Below the pieces are notes generated by a model, which made no database searches, was not told the DNA's origin, and saw nothing but the letters and a program-made list of their open reading frames with translations. 64,000 nt of DNA from Mycolicibacterium nivoides (GTDB lineage: Bacteria; Actinomycetota; Actinomycetes; Mycobacteriales; Mycobacteriaceae): positions 2,531,806 through 2,595,805 of the forward strand of contig NZ_CP034072.1 in assembly GCF_003855255.1 (NCBI RefSeq), given 5' to 3'. Below are positions 44,629-55,761 of this stretch, in pieces (within the stretch, counting starts at the first letter, position 1; every line of letters begins with the position of its first letter). The position numbers and the translations under genes were made by a program.

Positions 44629-46071
44629 ATGAGCCGACGCGCCCTGTTCGGCATCGCGTTCGCGGTGTGCACGGCGTTGCCGCTGGTCTCCTGTTCAGCC
44701 CTGGTGGGTGGCACGGCGGTGTCGGTGTTCAGCGATCCCTTCTCGGTCGCCGGCATGCCCGCGACGGACGGTTCCAGCGGACTGCGTCCCGATGCCGAGA
44801 AGCCCTCGCGCAAGGTCAACAACACCGACGGGGGCAAGATCGACAACCTCGCCGCCAGTGCCGTCAGTGACCTCGAAGAGTTCTGGTCGAGCGCCTATTC
44901 AGAGGCGTTCGACGGTGAGTTCCAACCGGTGCGCGCGCTGATCTCCTGGGACGCCGAGAGTTTCGACGGCGGGTTCTGCGGCATGGAGACCTACGGACTG
45001 GTCAACGCCGCATTCTGCAAACCGGATCGGACCATCGGTTGGGACCGCGGCGTGCTGATGCCCGGCCTGCGCCGGCAGAACGGCGACATGGGAGCCGTCA
45101 TGGTGCTCGCCCACGAGTACGGCCATGCGATCCAGCAGCAGGCCGGACTGATCAACCGCAAGACACCCACCTTGGTCGCCGAACAGCAGGCCGACTGCCT
45201 GGCCGGCACCTACATGCGATGGGTGGCCCAGGGCGATTCCCAGCGGTTCGCGCTCAGCACCGCGGACGGGCTGAACAAGCTGCTCGCCGCCGTCATCGCG
45301 TTCCGGGATCCGCTGCTCACCGAGGCTGAGGCCCAGGTCGGGATCGACGAGCACGGCTCGGCGTTCGAACGGATCTCGGCCTTCCAGTTCGGGTTCACCG
45401 ACGGCCCCGCGGCCTGTGCCGCCATCGACCTCAAGGAGATCAACCAGCGGCGCGGTGACCTTCCCGTCCTGCTCCCCGAGGACCAGAGCGGCGACCTGGA
45501 CATCACCGAACACTGGGTGCGCTCGATGATCGACGCGCTCAACACCATCTTCAAACCCGGCGATCCCCCGCAGCTCGACTTCCGGCCCGACGCCGCAGTG
45601 GACTGTCCGAGCGCGCGGCCCAGCCCGCCGGCCTCCTATTGCCCTGACACCAACACCATCGTGGTCGACCTGGCCGAACTGCAAGCGCTCGCAGCACCAT
45701 CCGACGAGGTCGACGTCGGCGACCTGGCCGGCGGTGACAACACCGCCTTCTCCGTGCTGATCTCCCGCTACACGCTGGCCCTGCAGCACGCCCGCGGCCT
45801 GGTGCTCGACAACGCCGAGGCAGCGCTGCGCACCGCCTGCCTGACCGGGGTGGCCACAGCCAAGATGATCAAACCGGTGAACCTGCCCAATGGTGACACC
45901 ATCCTGCTGACCGCAGGCGATGTCGACGAGGCGGTATCGGGCATCCTCACCAACGGGCTGGCGGCCAGCGACGTGAACGGCGAGTCAGTGCCGTCGGGCT
46001 TCGCCCGAATCGATGCCTTCCGGGTCGGCATCCTCGGTGACGAGGAACGCTGCCTCAAGCGGTTCGCTTAG
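44629..46071 (+). CDS. Secreted lipoprotein with zinc-metallopeptidase (HEYGH) domain, paralogue
   Basis: A 480-residue homologue of the protein at 25428. The lipobox is LVSC (Cys22), and HEYGH is at 162-166 with the third-ligand segment AEQQADCLAG. The two share NTDGGKIDNL, FWSSAYSE, RWVAQGDS, RISAFQFGF and NGLAASDVNG blocks, so they are full-length paralogues. The ATG is preceded by GGAAGG. It follows dinG by 87 bp and converges with a porin gene. In M. tuberculosis nothing lies between dinG and glgP, so this is lineage-specific. Confidence 0.85.
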   Translation: MSRRALFGIAFAVCTALPLVSCSALVGGTAVSVFSDPFSVAGMPATDGSSGLRPDAEKPSRKVNNTDGGKIDNLAASAVSDLEEFWSSAYSEAFDGEFQPVRALISWDAESFDGGFCGMETYGLVNAAFCKPDRTIGWDRGVLMPGLRRQNGDMGAVMVLAHEYGHAIQQQAGLINRKTPTLVAEQQADCLAGTYMRWVAQGDSQRFALSTADGLNKLLAAVIAFRDPLLTEAEAQVGIDEHGSAFERISAFQFGFTDGPAACAAIDLKEINQRRGDLPVLLPEDQSGDLDITEHWVRSMIDALNTIFKPGDPPQLDFRPDAAVDCPSARPSPPASYCPDTNTIVVDLAELQALAAPSDEVDVGDLAGGDNTAFSVLISRYTLALQHARGLVLDNAEAALRTACLTGVATAKMIKPVNLPNGDTILLTAGDVDEAVSGILTNGLAASDVNGESVPSGFARIDAFRVGILGDEERCLKRFA

Positions 46072-46074
46072 GGG

Positions 46075-46800
46075 TTAAACAACCTTCGTGGTGCCGTACC
46101 AGGCCAGCACCGCCTCGGACTCGTCGGTGGACCGGGTCAGCACGGCATAGGACCGGATGAACGACTGCCCCACACAGCCGTCGATCTTCACCCGGAAGTT
46201 GCTGATCATCACCCACGGCGCGGTGCCCTTGAACTCCTTCTTGGCCACCGGGATGAGGTTGATGATGCCGGGTTTGAGGCCGATCGTGATACCGCCGCCG
46301 ATGTTCGCGCCGACCCCCGGCAGGATGCCCTCCGGCCAGGGAGAGACCACGTCGGTGCCGAGAAGCCCGATGGACGAGTTGAGTCCGGCGGTGCCGGTCA
46401 AGGAGACGCCGTTGGAGGTACTCATGTCGATGCCGCAGCCGATCTGATAGCCCGCCTCCAGGGTGCCGCGCGGGTCACCGCCGTCGGGACCGGACATCGC
46501 TCCGCGGTACGTGCCGCCGACCACATATTCGCGCGAGGATATCGCGGTCGTCAGAGGCGCCACCACGGCCTGCGTCTCGTCACTGGCCGACACCGTCAGA
46601 TTCCAGCCATCGGGAGTCTTGAGGTTTGCCGGCGGGGTCGATTCGACGAGGTCGGCGGCGCCCGGCTCGCCCGGTGCGGGCACCACGTCGGCGACGACCT
46701 CGACATCGGGAGCGACGACGGGATCGGCCCACGCCGGTGCCACCGACGCCGCGCAGGCCAGGGACACCGCAGCGAGCAGTCCGAAGGAGCGAATCAACAC
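46075..46800 (-). CDS. MspA-family porin-like protein
   Basis: A 241-residue exported protein. The GTG start (GGGAGG upstream) opens a signal peptide ending APAWA-DP. The mature region YVVGGTYRGAMSGPDGGDPRGTLEAGYQIGCGIDM and the long central hairpin resemble MspA, the octameric mycolate-membrane porin of fast-growing mycobacteria. It is about 30 residues longer at the N-terminus of the mature chain, with an acidic Pro-rich stretch (VVAPDVEVVADVVPAPGEP), and has two cysteines in the mature region that MspA lacks. Channel function is plausible. Confidence 0.8.
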   Translation of the reverse strand: MLIRSFGLLAAVSLACAASVAPAWADPVVAPDVEVVADVVPAPGEPGAADLVESTPPANLKTPDGWNLTVSASDETQAVVAPLTTAISSREYVVGGTYRGAMSGPDGGDPRGTLEAGYQIGCGIDMSTSNGVSLTGTAGLNSSIGLLGTDVVSPWPEGILPGVGANIGGGITIGLKPGIINLIPVAKKEFKGTAPWVMISNFRVKIDGCVGQSFIRSYAVLTRSTDESEAVLAWYGTTKVV

Positions 46801-46902
46801 AGGCGGCCTCCCGTTACCGTTCCGCGCGGGAACGTATCGCCACGTTCCCGGAGGGAACAAGACTGCCCATGTACTTACCCGACCGTCAGCGCCCCCGCGC
46901 AC

Positions 46903-47751
46903 TCAGGTGGGCATTTTCAGGACGAACCCACACTCCAGCGCCACCCAGCAGGCGCCGTCGGGACCGATCGCCAACCCGTGCGGTTCGCTGCCGGACGGCA
47001 GATCGATGGTCACCACGTCCCCGTCCCCGCTGATCCGGGCGATCTGATCCGCACCCCACAGACTGACCCACACTCCGTCGGTCGGGTCGGCCACCACCGC
47101 ATGTGGTTTGCCCGGCAGGTCCAACTCCTGGATGGCGTCATTGACCGGGATCCTGCCGACCTTGTCGGCACGGATCTCGGTGAACCACACGGCGTCATCA
47201 TGGGTGGCCGCGATGCCGACGGGACCTGCTGCGGCGGTAGGCAATTCGCGTACCTTGAGGGTCCCGTCAACGGTCAGCCGGCCCACCGCGCCGGTCTCAT
47301 TGAGCGTGAACCACAACGCGTCATCGGGCCCCTTGGTGATCATCGACGGCATCCCGCCGACCGTGGCCGCAGTGCTGATCTCACCGTCGGTGCCGATCCT
47401 GCCGATCTCGCCCGACGACATCGTGGTGAACCACAATGCGTCGTCGGGGCCCGCAGTGATACCGAAAGGTGCACTGCCCTCGGGCAATTCGAACGAGCTC
47501 AACTCCCCCGCGGTGCTGATCCGGCCGATTCGATCGTCGCCGGACCGGGTGAACCACAGCGCCCCGTCCGGTCCTGCCGCGATGATCGACGGACGTGAGC
47601 ACTCTCCGACCGAGTACGTGCTGACCTCACCGGTGCACGAAACCCGCGCGACGGCGCCACCGTGCACCAGGGTCACCCACATCGCGCCGTCGCTTCCGGC
47701 AGCCAGCGCGTACGGTCCGCCGTCGAGCTGAACTTTGAGCGCTCTACTCAA
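46903..47751 (-). CDS. Virginiamycin B lyase-like beta-propeller protein
   Basis: A 282-residue protein made of repeats of the form GPDxALWFT...IGRI, about six or seven blades, as in Vgb streptogramin B lyases. The late PHGLAIGPDG segment holds a His that may match a Vgb active-site residue. Vgb linearises type B streptogramins; distant relatives are often not lyases. There is no signal peptide. The TTG start overlaps the glgP stop (TTGA), so it is co-translated with glycogen phosphorylase, an unexpected partner. Substrate unknown. Confidence 0.75.
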   Translation of the reverse strand: MSRALKVQLDGGPYALAAGSDGAMWVTLVHGGAVARVSCTGEVSTYSVGECSRPSIIAAGPDGALWFTRSGDDRIGRISTAGELSSFELPEGSAPFGITAGPDDALWFTTMSSGEIGRIGTDGEISTAATVGGMPSMITKGPDDALWFTLNETGAVGRLTVDGTLKVRELPTAAAGPVGIAATHDDAVWFTEIRADKVGRIPVNDAIQELDLPGKPHAVVADPTDGVWVSLWGADQIARISGDGDVVTIDLPSGSEPHGLAIGPDGACWVALECGFVLKMPT

Positions 47752-50339
47752 GCCAGCGCCACCAAGCCGAGCTCGTTGTCAGCGGTCAACAGCCGATGGT
47801 GCGGCAACACCCGGACGGTGTACCCCACCGGCCCGGCCACCGGCAGCGGAGTGCTGGTCGAGAACACCTCGGTACCGCCGTCGGCGGAACCGGTGTGCGC
47901 CATCGGCACGGTCACCGGATTCAGGATCACGTCGCCTGCGTCCACCCGGCCCAGCACGGCCTGCACCGTCACCTCGTCGGGACGCAGCCCGGCCAGCTGC
48001 ACCGTGGCGGTCAGCGTCAACTGCGACCCCAGCAGCGGCGTATCGGGCAAGCCGTAGCTGTCCACATCGGTGATCTGGATCTTCGGCCAGGCCTCTTGGG
48101 CACGCCGCCGGTAATCGGCCAACTCCCGGGCCGCACCGAACGGCTCCCCCGAAGCGGCCTCGACGGTCTGGCGCAACGACTGCGCCGCAGGCAGGTAGTA
48201 CTTCTCGGTGTAGTCCCGCACCATGCGCGAGGCCAGCACCTTCGGTCCGAGCACCTGCAGCGTGTGACGCACCATCTCGACCCAGCGGGTCGGCACTCCG
48301 TGCTCGTCGCGCTCGTAGAACTTCGGTGTCACGGCGTGTTCGAGGAGGTCGTAGAGAGCCGCGGCCTCCAGATCGTCGCGGCGGGCCTCGTCGGCCACTC
48401 CGTCGGCGGTCGGGATCTCCCACCCGTTCTCGCCGTCGTACCACTCGTCCCACCAGCCGTCCCTGATCGAGAGGTTCAGCCCGCCGTTGAGCGCGCTCTT
48501 CATCCCCGATGTACCGCAGGCCTCCAACGGCCGCAGCGGATTGTTGAGCCAGACGTCGCAACCCCAGTACAACAGCCGCGCCATCGACATGTCGTAGTCC
48601 GGCAGGAACGCGATCCGGTGCCGGACCTCGGGCCGGTCGGCGAACCGCACGATCTGCTGGATGAGCGCCTTGCCACCGTCGTCGGCCGGGTGCGACTTGC
48701 CCGCCACGATCAACTGGACCGGCCGCTTGTCGTCGAGCAGCAGCTTCTCCAGCCGCTCCGGGTCCCGCAGCATCAAGGTCAGCCGCTTGTAGGTGGGCAC
48801 TCGTCGGGCGAACCCGACGGTCAGCACCGACGGATCGAAAGCCGTTGCGATCCAGCCCAGTTCGGCCTCGGATGCGCCGCGCTCCAGCCAGGAACGGCGC
48901 AGGCGGTCGCGCACGTCGCCGATCAGCGTCTCGCGCAGCTGGGAGCGGATCCACCACATGTGCGCCGGTTCGACCTCCTGCAGCCGCTCCCACACCGCCG
49001 GCTCCGCCGCCTCCGAGCCGATCAGCTCCCGTCCCAGGGCCAGCCACTGCGGGGCCGCCCAGGTGGGGGCATGCACACCGTTGGTGATCGATCCGATCGG
49101 CACCTCGGCCCGGTCGAATCCCGGCCATAGGTCATTGAACATGCCCCGGCTGACCTGGCCGTGCAACAGCGACACCCCGTTGGCCCGCTGCGCAAGTCGC
49201 AGACCCATGTGCGCCATGTTGAACTTCGACGGGTCGTCCTCGGCACCGAACGCGACCACCCGCTCCAGCGGCACACCGGGCAGCAACCGGGAGTCGGCCG
49301 GACCGCCGGGCGGGCTGCCGAAGTAACTCCTGATCATCTCGACCGGGAACCGGTCGATACCGGCCGGGACCGGGGTGTGCGTGGTGAACACCGTCGACGA
49401 CCGCACCACGGTCAATGCGGTGTCGAAATCCAGCCCCGCCGCCACCAGTTCGCGGATCCGCTCGACCCCGAGGAAGCCGGCGTGGCCCTCGTTCATGTGG
49501 AAAACCTCAGGGGCATGCAGGTTCTCGATCTCGGTGAAGGCGCGGATCGCACGCACACCGCCGATACCGGCCAGGATCTCCTGCTTGATGCGGTGCTCCT
49601 GATCGCCGCCGTACAGCCGGTCCGTGACCCCGCGCAGTTCGTGCTCGTTCTCCGGAACGTCGGAATCGAGCAGGAGCAGCGGAATCCGGCCCACCTGCGC
49701 GATCCAGACCCGGGCCCGCAGTTCGCGCGCATCCGGCAACGCCAACTCCACCAGCACCGGCGCGCCCGACGCATCGGTGAGCAGCCGCAACGGTAGCCCC
49801 TGCGGGTCAAGCGACGGATAGGTCTCATGCTGCCAACCGTCGGCGGTCAAGGACTGCCGGAAGTACCCCGAGCGGTAGTACAGGCCCACCGCGACCAACG
49901 GCAGCCCGAGATCCGATGCGGATTTCAGGTGATCACCGGCCAGGATGCCCAAACCGCCCGAATAGTTGGGCAATACCTCGGCGACACCGAACTCCATCGA
50001 GAAATACGCGATGCCCTTGGGCATCGCGACCCCGTCGGCGATCTGCTGCTGGTACCACAGCGGGCGGCTCAGATAGTTGTCCAGGTCCGCGGTCAGCTCG
50101 TCCAGTCGGCCCAGGAACGATTCGTCACCGGCGAGTTCGTCGAGGCGTTGCGGGCTGACCGCCCCCAGGAGCGCCACCGGGTCGCCGTTGGTCTGCTCCC
50201 ACAGGTCGGCGTCGATGACAGCAAACAGATCCTGGGTGGGCTTGTGCCACGACCAGCGCAGGTTGATCGACAGCCGTTCCAGCGCCGCCAACCGCTCGGG
50301 AAGGTGCGCGCGGACGGTGAACCTTCTGAGGGCTTTCAC
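47748..50339 (-). CDS. glgP: Alpha-glucan (glycogen) phosphorylase
   Basis: An 863-residue GT35 phosphorylase that releases glucose-1-phosphate from glycogen. [23 protein letters not shown] holds the PLP-lysine region. [16 protein letters not shown] and [31 protein letters not shown] are typical of the short bacterial GlgP type. The GTG start matches M. tuberculosis Rv1328. It is divergent from glgE across a 179-bp promoter, and its stop overlaps a propeller gene downstream. Confidence 0.96.
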   Translation of the reverse strand: MKALRRFTVRAHLPERLAALERLSINLRWSWHKPTQDLFAVIDADLWEQTNGDPVALLGAVSPQRLDELAGDESFLGRLDELTADLDNYLSRPLWYQQQIADGVAMPKGIAYFSMEFGVAEVLPNYSGGLGILAGDHLKSASDLGLPLVAVGLYYRSGYFRQSLTADGWQHETYPSLDPQGLPLRLLTDASGAPVLVELALPDARELRARVWIAQVGRIPLLLLDSDVPENEHELRGVTDRLYGGDQEHRIKQEILAGIGGVRAIRAFTEIENLHAPEVFHMNEGHAGFLGVERIRELVAAGLDFDTALTVVRSSTVFTTHTPVPAGIDRFPVEMIRSYFGSPPGGPADSRLLPGVPLERVVAFGAEDDPSKFNMAHMGLRLAQRANGVSLLHGQVSRGMFNDLWPGFDRAEVPIGSITNGVHAPTWAAPQWLALGRELIGSEAAEPAVWERLQEVEPAHMWWIRSQLRETLIGDVRDRLRRSWLERGASEAELGWIATAFDPSVLTVGFARRVPTYKRLTLMLRDPERLEKLLLDDKRPVQLIVAGKSHPADDGGKALIQQIVRFADRPEVRHRIAFLPDYDMSMARLLYWGCDVWLNNPLRPLEACGTSGMKSALNGGLNLSIRDGWWDEWYDGENGWEIPTADGVADEARRDDLEAAALYDLLEHAVTPKFYERDEHGVPTRWVEMVRHTLQVLGPKVLASRMVRDYTEKYYLPAAQSLRQTVEAASGEPFGAARELADYRRRAQEAWPKIQITDVDSYGLPDTPLLGSQLTLTATVQLAGLRPDEVTVQAVLGRVDAGDVILNPVTVPMAHTGSADGGTEVFSTSTPLPVAGPVGYTVRVLPHHRLLTADNELGLVALA

Positions 50340-50518
50340 GCGATCCAACCTTACTGACAATTCCGGTTCGTGCAGCGGTGAGCGGCATCGCCACAAGCAG
50401 CGGTCAGGTCGTGCTTAACGCCCGCGAGATTGGGCAGCCCACTACGGTGGGTATCAGACGCGACAAGGCGAGTGAACACAGACAGCCGCTTGATCGAGAC
50501 GACGTGAGGAGTGGATGC

Positions 50519-52615
50519 GTGGCCGGTCGTATCGGAATCGACGATGTCGCGCCTGTGGTGTTCGGCGGGCAGTTCCCGGCAAAAGCCGTCGTCGGCGAGG
50601 TGGTCCCGGTACGGGCCACGGTGTGGCGCGAAGGCCATGACGCAGTCGCGGCCACGCTGGTGGTGCGCTATCTCGGCACCGACTACCCGCGGCTGGCCAC
50701 GGGACCCGGTACCGCTGCCCTACCGGCGCCGATCGACACCGTGTTGCCCACCAACCCTGGGGTGCGTCCTTCACAGCGCATCAAGCCGCAGGCCCTGCCG
50801 ATGTCCACCGGGCGCACACCCGATGTCTTCCACGGCCAATTCACGCCCGACAGCGTCGGGCTGTGGACGTACCGGGTCGACGGCTGGGGCGATCCTCTGG
50901 CCACCTGGCGTCACGCTGTCGAGGCCAAGCTGCGCGCCGGTCAGAGTGAGGCCGAGCTGTCCAACGACTTGCTGGTCGGGGCACGCCTTCTCGAGCGCGC
51001 CGCCGCCGGGGTGCCCCGCAAACTGCGTGACCCCTTGATCGAGGCGGCCGCGGCGCTGCGTGTCCCCGGAGATCCGTTCCTTCGTGCCGGTGCAGCGCTG
51101 TCCGAAGAGGTCACCGAACTGCTCGACCAGTACCCGCTACGCGAGTTGGTCACCCGCGGTGAGCAATACGGTGTCTGGGTGGACCGGCCGCTGGCCCGGT
51201 TCTCCTCGTGGTACGAGATGTTCCCGCGGTCCACCGGCGGCTGGGACAAAGCCGGACATCCGGTGCACGGAACGTTCGCGACCGCCGCCGAGCAGCTCGC
51301 CCGGATCGCCCGCATGGGTTTCAACATCGTCTACCTGCCGCCCATCCACCCCATCGGCAAGGTGCATCGCAAGGGCCGCAACAACGCGGTGACCGCCGCG
51401 CCCGACGACGTCGGGTCGCCGTGGGCGATCGGTAGCGACGAGGGCGGCCACGACGCCGTGCACCCCGCGCTCGGCACGATCGACGACTTCGATGCCTTCG
51501 TGGCCGCCGCCCGCAAGCAGGGCGTCGAGGTGGCACTGGATCTGGCGCTGCAGTGCGCGCCGGATCATCCATGGGCCGCCGTGCATCCGGAGTGGTTCAC
51601 GGTACTGCCGGACGGCACCATCGCCTACGCGGAGAACCCGCCCAAGAAGTACCAGGACATCTATCCGCTCAACTTCGACAACGATCCCGCCGGGCTGTAC
51701 CACGAGGTGCTTCGGGTGGTGCGCTTCTGGATCTCACATGGCGTCAAGGTCTTTCGCGTCGACAACCCGCACACCAAACCGCCGAACTTCTGGGTCTGGC
51801 TGATCGCGGAGGTGAAGAACGAGGATCCGGACGTACTGTTCCTGTCCGAGGCGTTCACCCGGCCGGCCCGGCTCTACGGGCTGGCCAAACGCGGCTTCAC
51901 CCAGTCCTACACGTATTTCACCTGGCGCACCAACAAGTGGGAGCTCACCGAATTCGGCAACGAGATCACCGCGAACGCCGACAGCGCGCGGCCCAGCCTG
52001 TGGGTCAACACCCCAGACATCCTGCACGAGTCACTGCAGCACGGTGGTCCGGGGATGTTCGCGATCCGCGCGGTGCTGGCCGCGACCATGAGCCCCTCGT
52101 GGGGCATGTATTCCGGCTTCGAACTGTTCGAGCACCGGGCCGTCCGCGAGGGCAGCGAGGAGTATCTGGACTCCGAGAAGTACGAGCTGCGTCCCCGCGA
52201 CTTCGCGGCAGCACTTGCCCAGGGGCGTTCGCTCGAGCCTTTTGTCACCCGTCTCAACGAGATCCGGCGCCTGCACCCGGCCCTGCGTCAGCTGCGCACC
52301 CTCACCTTCCACCACGTGGACAACGACGCACTGCTGGCCTACAGCAAGTTCGACCCGATCACCGGAGACGCCGTGCTCGTGGTGGTCACGCTCAACCCGT
52401 TCAGCGCCGAGGAAGCCATGTTGTGGTTGAACATGGAGGCACTGGGTATGGAATCACATGACCGGTTCTGGGTACGCGACGAGATCACCGGCGAGGAATA
52501 CCAATGGGGGCAGTCGAATTACGTCCGCATCGATCCCGCCAAGGCGGTGGCGCACGTATTGAACATGCCACTCGTACCCTATGAGCAACGACTGGGCTTG
52601 CTACGCAGGGAATGA
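50519..52615 (+). CDS. glgE: Alpha-1,4-glucan:maltose-1-phosphate maltosyltransferase
   Basis: A 698-residue GH13 enzyme of the GlgE pathway, which extends alpha-glucan with maltose-1-phosphate. The nucleophile Asp415 ([10 protein letters not shown]) and acid/base Glu444 (FLSEAFTRP) are 29 residues apart, as in S. coelicolor GlgE. The GTG start has GAGGAG upstream, and the length is as in M. tuberculosis. glgB follows 7 bp after the stop. Loss of GlgE is lethal in M. tuberculosis through maltose-1-phosphate build-up. Confidence 0.97.
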   Translation: MAGRIGIDDVAPVVFGGQFPAKAVVGEVVPVRATVWREGHDAVAATLVVRYLGTDYPRLATGPGTAALPAPIDTVLPTNPGVRPSQRIKPQALPMSTGRTPDVFHGQFTPDSVGLWTYRVDGWGDPLATWRHAVEAKLRAGQSEAELSNDLLVGARLLERAAAGVPRKLRDPLIEAAAALRVPGDPFLRAGAALSEEVTELLDQYPLRELVTRGEQYGVWVDRPLARFSSWYEMFPRSTGGWDKAGHPVHGTFATAAEQLARIARMGFNIVYLPPIHPIGKVHRKGRNNAVTAAPDDVGSPWAIGSDEGGHDAVHPALGTIDDFDAFVAAARKQGVEVALDLALQCAPDHPWAAVHPEWFTVLPDGTIAYAENPPKKYQDIYPLNFDNDPAGLYHEVLRVVRFWISHGVKVFRVDNPHTKPPNFWVWLIAEVKNEDPDVLFLSEAFTRPARLYGLAKRGFTQSYTYFTWRTNKWELTEFGNEITANADSARPSLWVNTPDILHESLQHGGPGMFAIRAVLAATMSPSWGMYSGFELFEHRAVREGSEEYLDSEKYELRPRDFAAALAQGRSLEPFVTRLNEIRRLHPALRQLRTLTFHHVDNDALLAYSKFDPITGDAVLVVVTLNPFSAEEAMLWLNMEALGMESHDRFWVRDEITGEEYQWGQSNYVRIDPAKAVAHVLNMPLVPYEQRLGLLRRE

Positions 52616-52622
52616 GAACGAA

Positions 52623-54830
52623 ATGACGAGAAGCAACCACCTCACCGACCTACAACTGCGGCCCGACCCATCCGACATCCAGCGGCTGCTGATCGGACAG
52701 CACCACGATCCGCATTCGGTGCTCGGCGCCCACGAATACAGCGGCCGGACCGTGATCCGGGCCTATCGCCCACACGCCTCCAAGGTCGTGGTGGTGATCG
52801 GGGGTGACCGATTCCCCATGCAGCACATCGACTCCGGGCTTTTCGCGGTGTCCGTTCCATTCACCAACCTGGCCGACTACCGTCTGGAAATCGGCTATCC
52901 CGGCGCGGACGAATCGATCTTCACCCACACCACGGCGGATGCCTACCGGTTCCTGCCAACACTCGGCGAACTCGACCTTCACCTGTTCGCCGAGGGACGC
53001 CACGAGCGTCTGTGGGAGATCCTGGGCGCGCACCCGCGCAGCTTCACCACTCCCGATGGCGTCGTGGACGGCGTGTCCTTCGCGGTGTGGGCCCCGAACG
53101 CCAAGGGCGTCAGCGTGATCGGTGATTTCAATCACTGGGACGGCAACGAGGCGCAGATGCGGGTGCTGGGCTCGTCGGGGGTCTGGGAGTTGTTCTGGCC
53201 CGGCTTCCCTGCCGACGGTCTGTACAAGTTCCGCGTGCACGGCGCCGGCGGGGGCACCACCGACCGCGCCGACCCGATGGCTTTCGCCACCGAGGTACCT
53301 CCGCAAACCGCATCCCGGGTCACCACCAGTTCCTACACCTGGAACGACGGCGAGTGGATGGCGCGGCGCGCTGCGCAGAACCCGGTGTTCGAACCGATGA
53401 GCACCTACGAGGTGCATCTGATGTCCTGGCGCCCGGGGCTCAGCTACCGGCAACTGGCCACCGAACTGACCGAATACGTTGTGGAACAGGGCTTCACCCA
53501 CGTCGAGATGCTCCCGGTGGCCGAGCATCCGTTCGGTGGTTCGTGGGGCTACCAGGTGACCTCCTACTACGCCCCGACGTCCCGGCTGGGAACTCCCGAC
53601 GACTTTCGGTTCCTGGTGGATTCGCTGCACCGGGCCGGGATCGGAGTGATCGTCGACTGGGTGCCGGCCCACTTCCCCAAGGACGCCTGGGCGCTGGGCC
53701 GTTTCGACGGCACCCCGCTCTACGAACATTCCGACCCGCACCGCGGCGAGCAGCTCGATTGGGGCACCTACGTTTTCGACTTCGGCCGGCCCGAAGTGCG
53801 CAACTTCCTGGTCGCCAACGCGTTGTACTGGCTGAAGGAGTATCACGTCGACGGACTACGCGTCGACGCGGTGGCCTCGATGCTCTATCTCGACTACTCC
53901 CGCCCCGCTGACGGCTGGACGCCCAACATCCACGGTGGCCGGGAGAATTTGGAGGCGGTGCAGTTCCTGCAGGAGATGAACGCCACCGTGCACAAGGTGA
54001 CACCGGGAATCGTCACCATCGCCGAGGAGTCGACCTCCTGGCCCGGTGTGACCCGCCCGACCAACCTTGGCGGCCTTGGTTTCTCGATGAAATGGAACAT
54101 GGGCTGGATGAACGACACGCTCGACTACGTCAGCCATGACCCGGTGCACCGCAGCTATCACCACCACGAGATGACGTTCTCGATGCTGTACGCCTTCAGC
54201 GAGAACTACGTGCTGCCCATCAGCCACGACGAGGTCGTGCATGGCAAAGGCACGCTCTGGACCCGGATGCCCGGCGGCGACCATGCCAAGGCCGCGGGAC
54301 TGCGCAGCCTGCTGGCCTATCAGTGGGCCCACCCGGGCAAGCAACTGTTGTTCATGGGCCAGGAATTCGGCCAGCGGGCCGAGTGGTCGGAAGAGCGCGG
54401 GCTGGACTGGTTTCAACTCGACGAGCAGGGCTTCTCCGGCGGCGTGCAGCGGTTGGTGCGCGATCTCAACGCGATCTATCGCAGCCACCCGGCGCTGTGG
54501 AGCCGCGACACCAGCCCCGAGGGCTACTCCTGGATCGACGCGAACGACTCGGCCAACAACGTGTTGAGCTTCCTGCGGTTCGGTGCCGACGGTTCCGTGT
54601 TGGCGTGTGTGGTCAACTTCGCCGGCAGCGAGCACAGCCAGTACCGGCTGGGACTGCCGCACGCCGGTGCCTGGCAGGAGGTGCTGAACACCGACGCGAC
54701 CATCTACAACGGGTCGGGCATCGGGAACTTCGGCGCGGTGCAGGCCACCGACGAACCGTGGCACGGCCGCCCGGCCTCGGCGGTGATGGTGCTGCCGCCG
54801 CTGGCGATGCTGTGGTTCGAGCCCGCCTGA
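52623..54830 (+). CDS. glgB: 1,4-alpha-glucan branching enzyme
   Basis: A 735-residue GH13 branching enzyme. It has an N-terminal CBM48-type region ([34 protein letters not shown]) and a catalytic barrel with Asp415 ([12 protein letters not shown]) and Glu468 ([10 protein letters not shown]), spaced as in E. coli GlgB. It introduces alpha-1,6 branches in the glucan made by GlgE. The ATG 7 bp after glgE is used; an upstream ATG inside glgE lacks support. Confidence 0.97.
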   Translation: MTRSNHLTDLQLRPDPSDIQRLLIGQHHDPHSVLGAHEYSGRTVIRAYRPHASKVVVVIGGDRFPMQHIDSGLFAVSVPFTNLADYRLEIGYPGADESIFTHTTADAYRFLPTLGELDLHLFAEGRHERLWEILGAHPRSFTTPDGVVDGVSFAVWAPNAKGVSVIGDFNHWDGNEAQMRVLGSSGVWELFWPGFPADGLYKFRVHGAGGGTTDRADPMAFATEVPPQTASRVTTSSYTWNDGEWMARRAAQNPVFEPMSTYEVHLMSWRPGLSYRQLATELTEYVVEQGFTHVEMLPVAEHPFGGSWGYQVTSYYAPTSRLGTPDDFRFLVDSLHRAGIGVIVDWVPAHFPKDAWALGRFDGTPLYEHSDPHRGEQLDWGTYVFDFGRPEVRNFLVANALYWLKEYHVDGLRVDAVASMLYLDYSRPADGWTPNIHGGRENLEAVQFLQEMNATVHKVTPGIVTIAEESTSWPGVTRPTNLGGLGFSMKWNMGWMNDTLDYVSHDPVHRSYHHHEMTFSMLYAFSENYVLPISHDEVVHGKGTLWTRMPGGDHAKAAGLRSLLAYQWAHPGKQLLFMGQEFGQRAEWSEERGLDWFQLDEQGFSGGVQRLVRDLNAIYRSHPALWSRDTSPEGYSWIDANDSANNVLSFLRFGADGSVLACVVNFAGSEHSQYRLGLPHAGAWQEVLNTDATIYNGSGIGNFGAVQATDEPWHGRPASAVMVLPPLAMLWFEPA

Positions 54831-54836
54831 GGCGCT

Positions 54837-55748
54837 CTAGTACAGCGCGTTGGCCAGATTGCGACGGCCGGCGACCACCTCGGGATCGGCCGGGTCGAAC
54901 AGGTCGAACAGCTCGACGAGCCGGGTGCGGACCTTCGTCCGGTCGTCGCCCGCAGTGCGCTTGATCAGCGCGATGAGCCGATCGAAGGCCGCGGACACGT
55001 TCTGGGCCAGAATCTCGGCGTCAGCAGCGGCGAATGCCGCCTCGATGTCGTCGGGAACTGCGTCGGCAGCGGCCACCGCGTCAGGGCGCTGTGCGCTTGC
55101 CCGCTGCAGGAACGCGATCTGCCCCACCGCGCCCTTGGCCTCGGTGTGGTTGGGCTGTGCGTCGAGAATCGCCTGATAGGCGGCAGCCGCTGCGTCGAAG
55201 TCCCCTTCGTCCAGGTGGGCCCTGGCCGCGGCCAGCTCCGGATCGACCTGCTCTGGCTCATCGTCACCGGAACCGGACCCGGGCAGCTTGCCCGCGGTCG
55301 CCTCGAGCAGCGAATCGACCCAGCGACGAAGTTCGTCAGCCGGCTGAGCGCCCTGGAAGCTGGCGATCGGCTGTCCCCCGGCGAGCGCAACTACGGTGGG
55401 CACGCCCTGGATGCCGAACATCTGCGCCACCCTCGGGGTGGTGTCGACGTTGACCAGTGCCAGGGACCACTTGCCGTTGTCGGCCGCAGCCAGACCCGCC
55501 AGGGTGTCCCCCAGCGCGGCACTGGAATCGCTGCGCGGCGACCACAGCAGCACCACCACCGGTACCTGGCCCGAGCGGACCAGCACCTCGGCTTCGAAGT
55601 TGGCTTCGTTGACCTCTGTGACGTTGGGGCCGCCGGCGGCGCTTGGGCTGCCACCGCCCGCACCGCCCGTCGCGGGCCGCTGCTTGAGTGCCGAGAGGTC
55701 AACCGCGCCGGCCAGCGCCGGCCCGACAGAAGGTCGTGGACGAGTCAC
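54837..55748 (-). CDS. Thioredoxin-fold TPR co-chaperone (CnoX/YbbN-like) without CXXC
   Basis: A 303-residue protein matching Rv1324. A thioredoxin domain (about 43-150) is followed by tetratricopeptide repeats (AAARAHLDEGDFDAAAAAYQAILDAQPNH). The redox motif WCGPC is replaced by WSPRSD (from Trp69), so it cannot do dithiol exchange. This is like YbbN/CnoX proteins that hold unfolded substrates for chaperones. The start is GTG. It converges with glgB, with only 6 bp between stops. Confidence 0.88.
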   Translation of the reverse strand: MTRPRPSVGPALAGAVDLSALKQRPATGGAGGGSPSAAGGPNVTEVNEANFEAEVLVRSGQVPVVVLLWSPRSDSSAALGDTLAGLAAADNGKWSLALVNVDTTPRVAQMFGIQGVPTVVALAGGQPIASFQGAQPADELRRWVDSLLEATAGKLPGSGSGDDEPEQVDPELAAARAHLDEGDFDAAAAAYQAILDAQPNHTEAKGAVGQIAFLQRASAQRPDAVAAADAVPDDIEAAFAAADAEILAQNVSAAFDRLIALIKRTAGDDRTKVRTRLVELFDLFDPADPEVVAGRRNLANALY

Positions 55749-55761
55749 GCCACCAAGTCTG

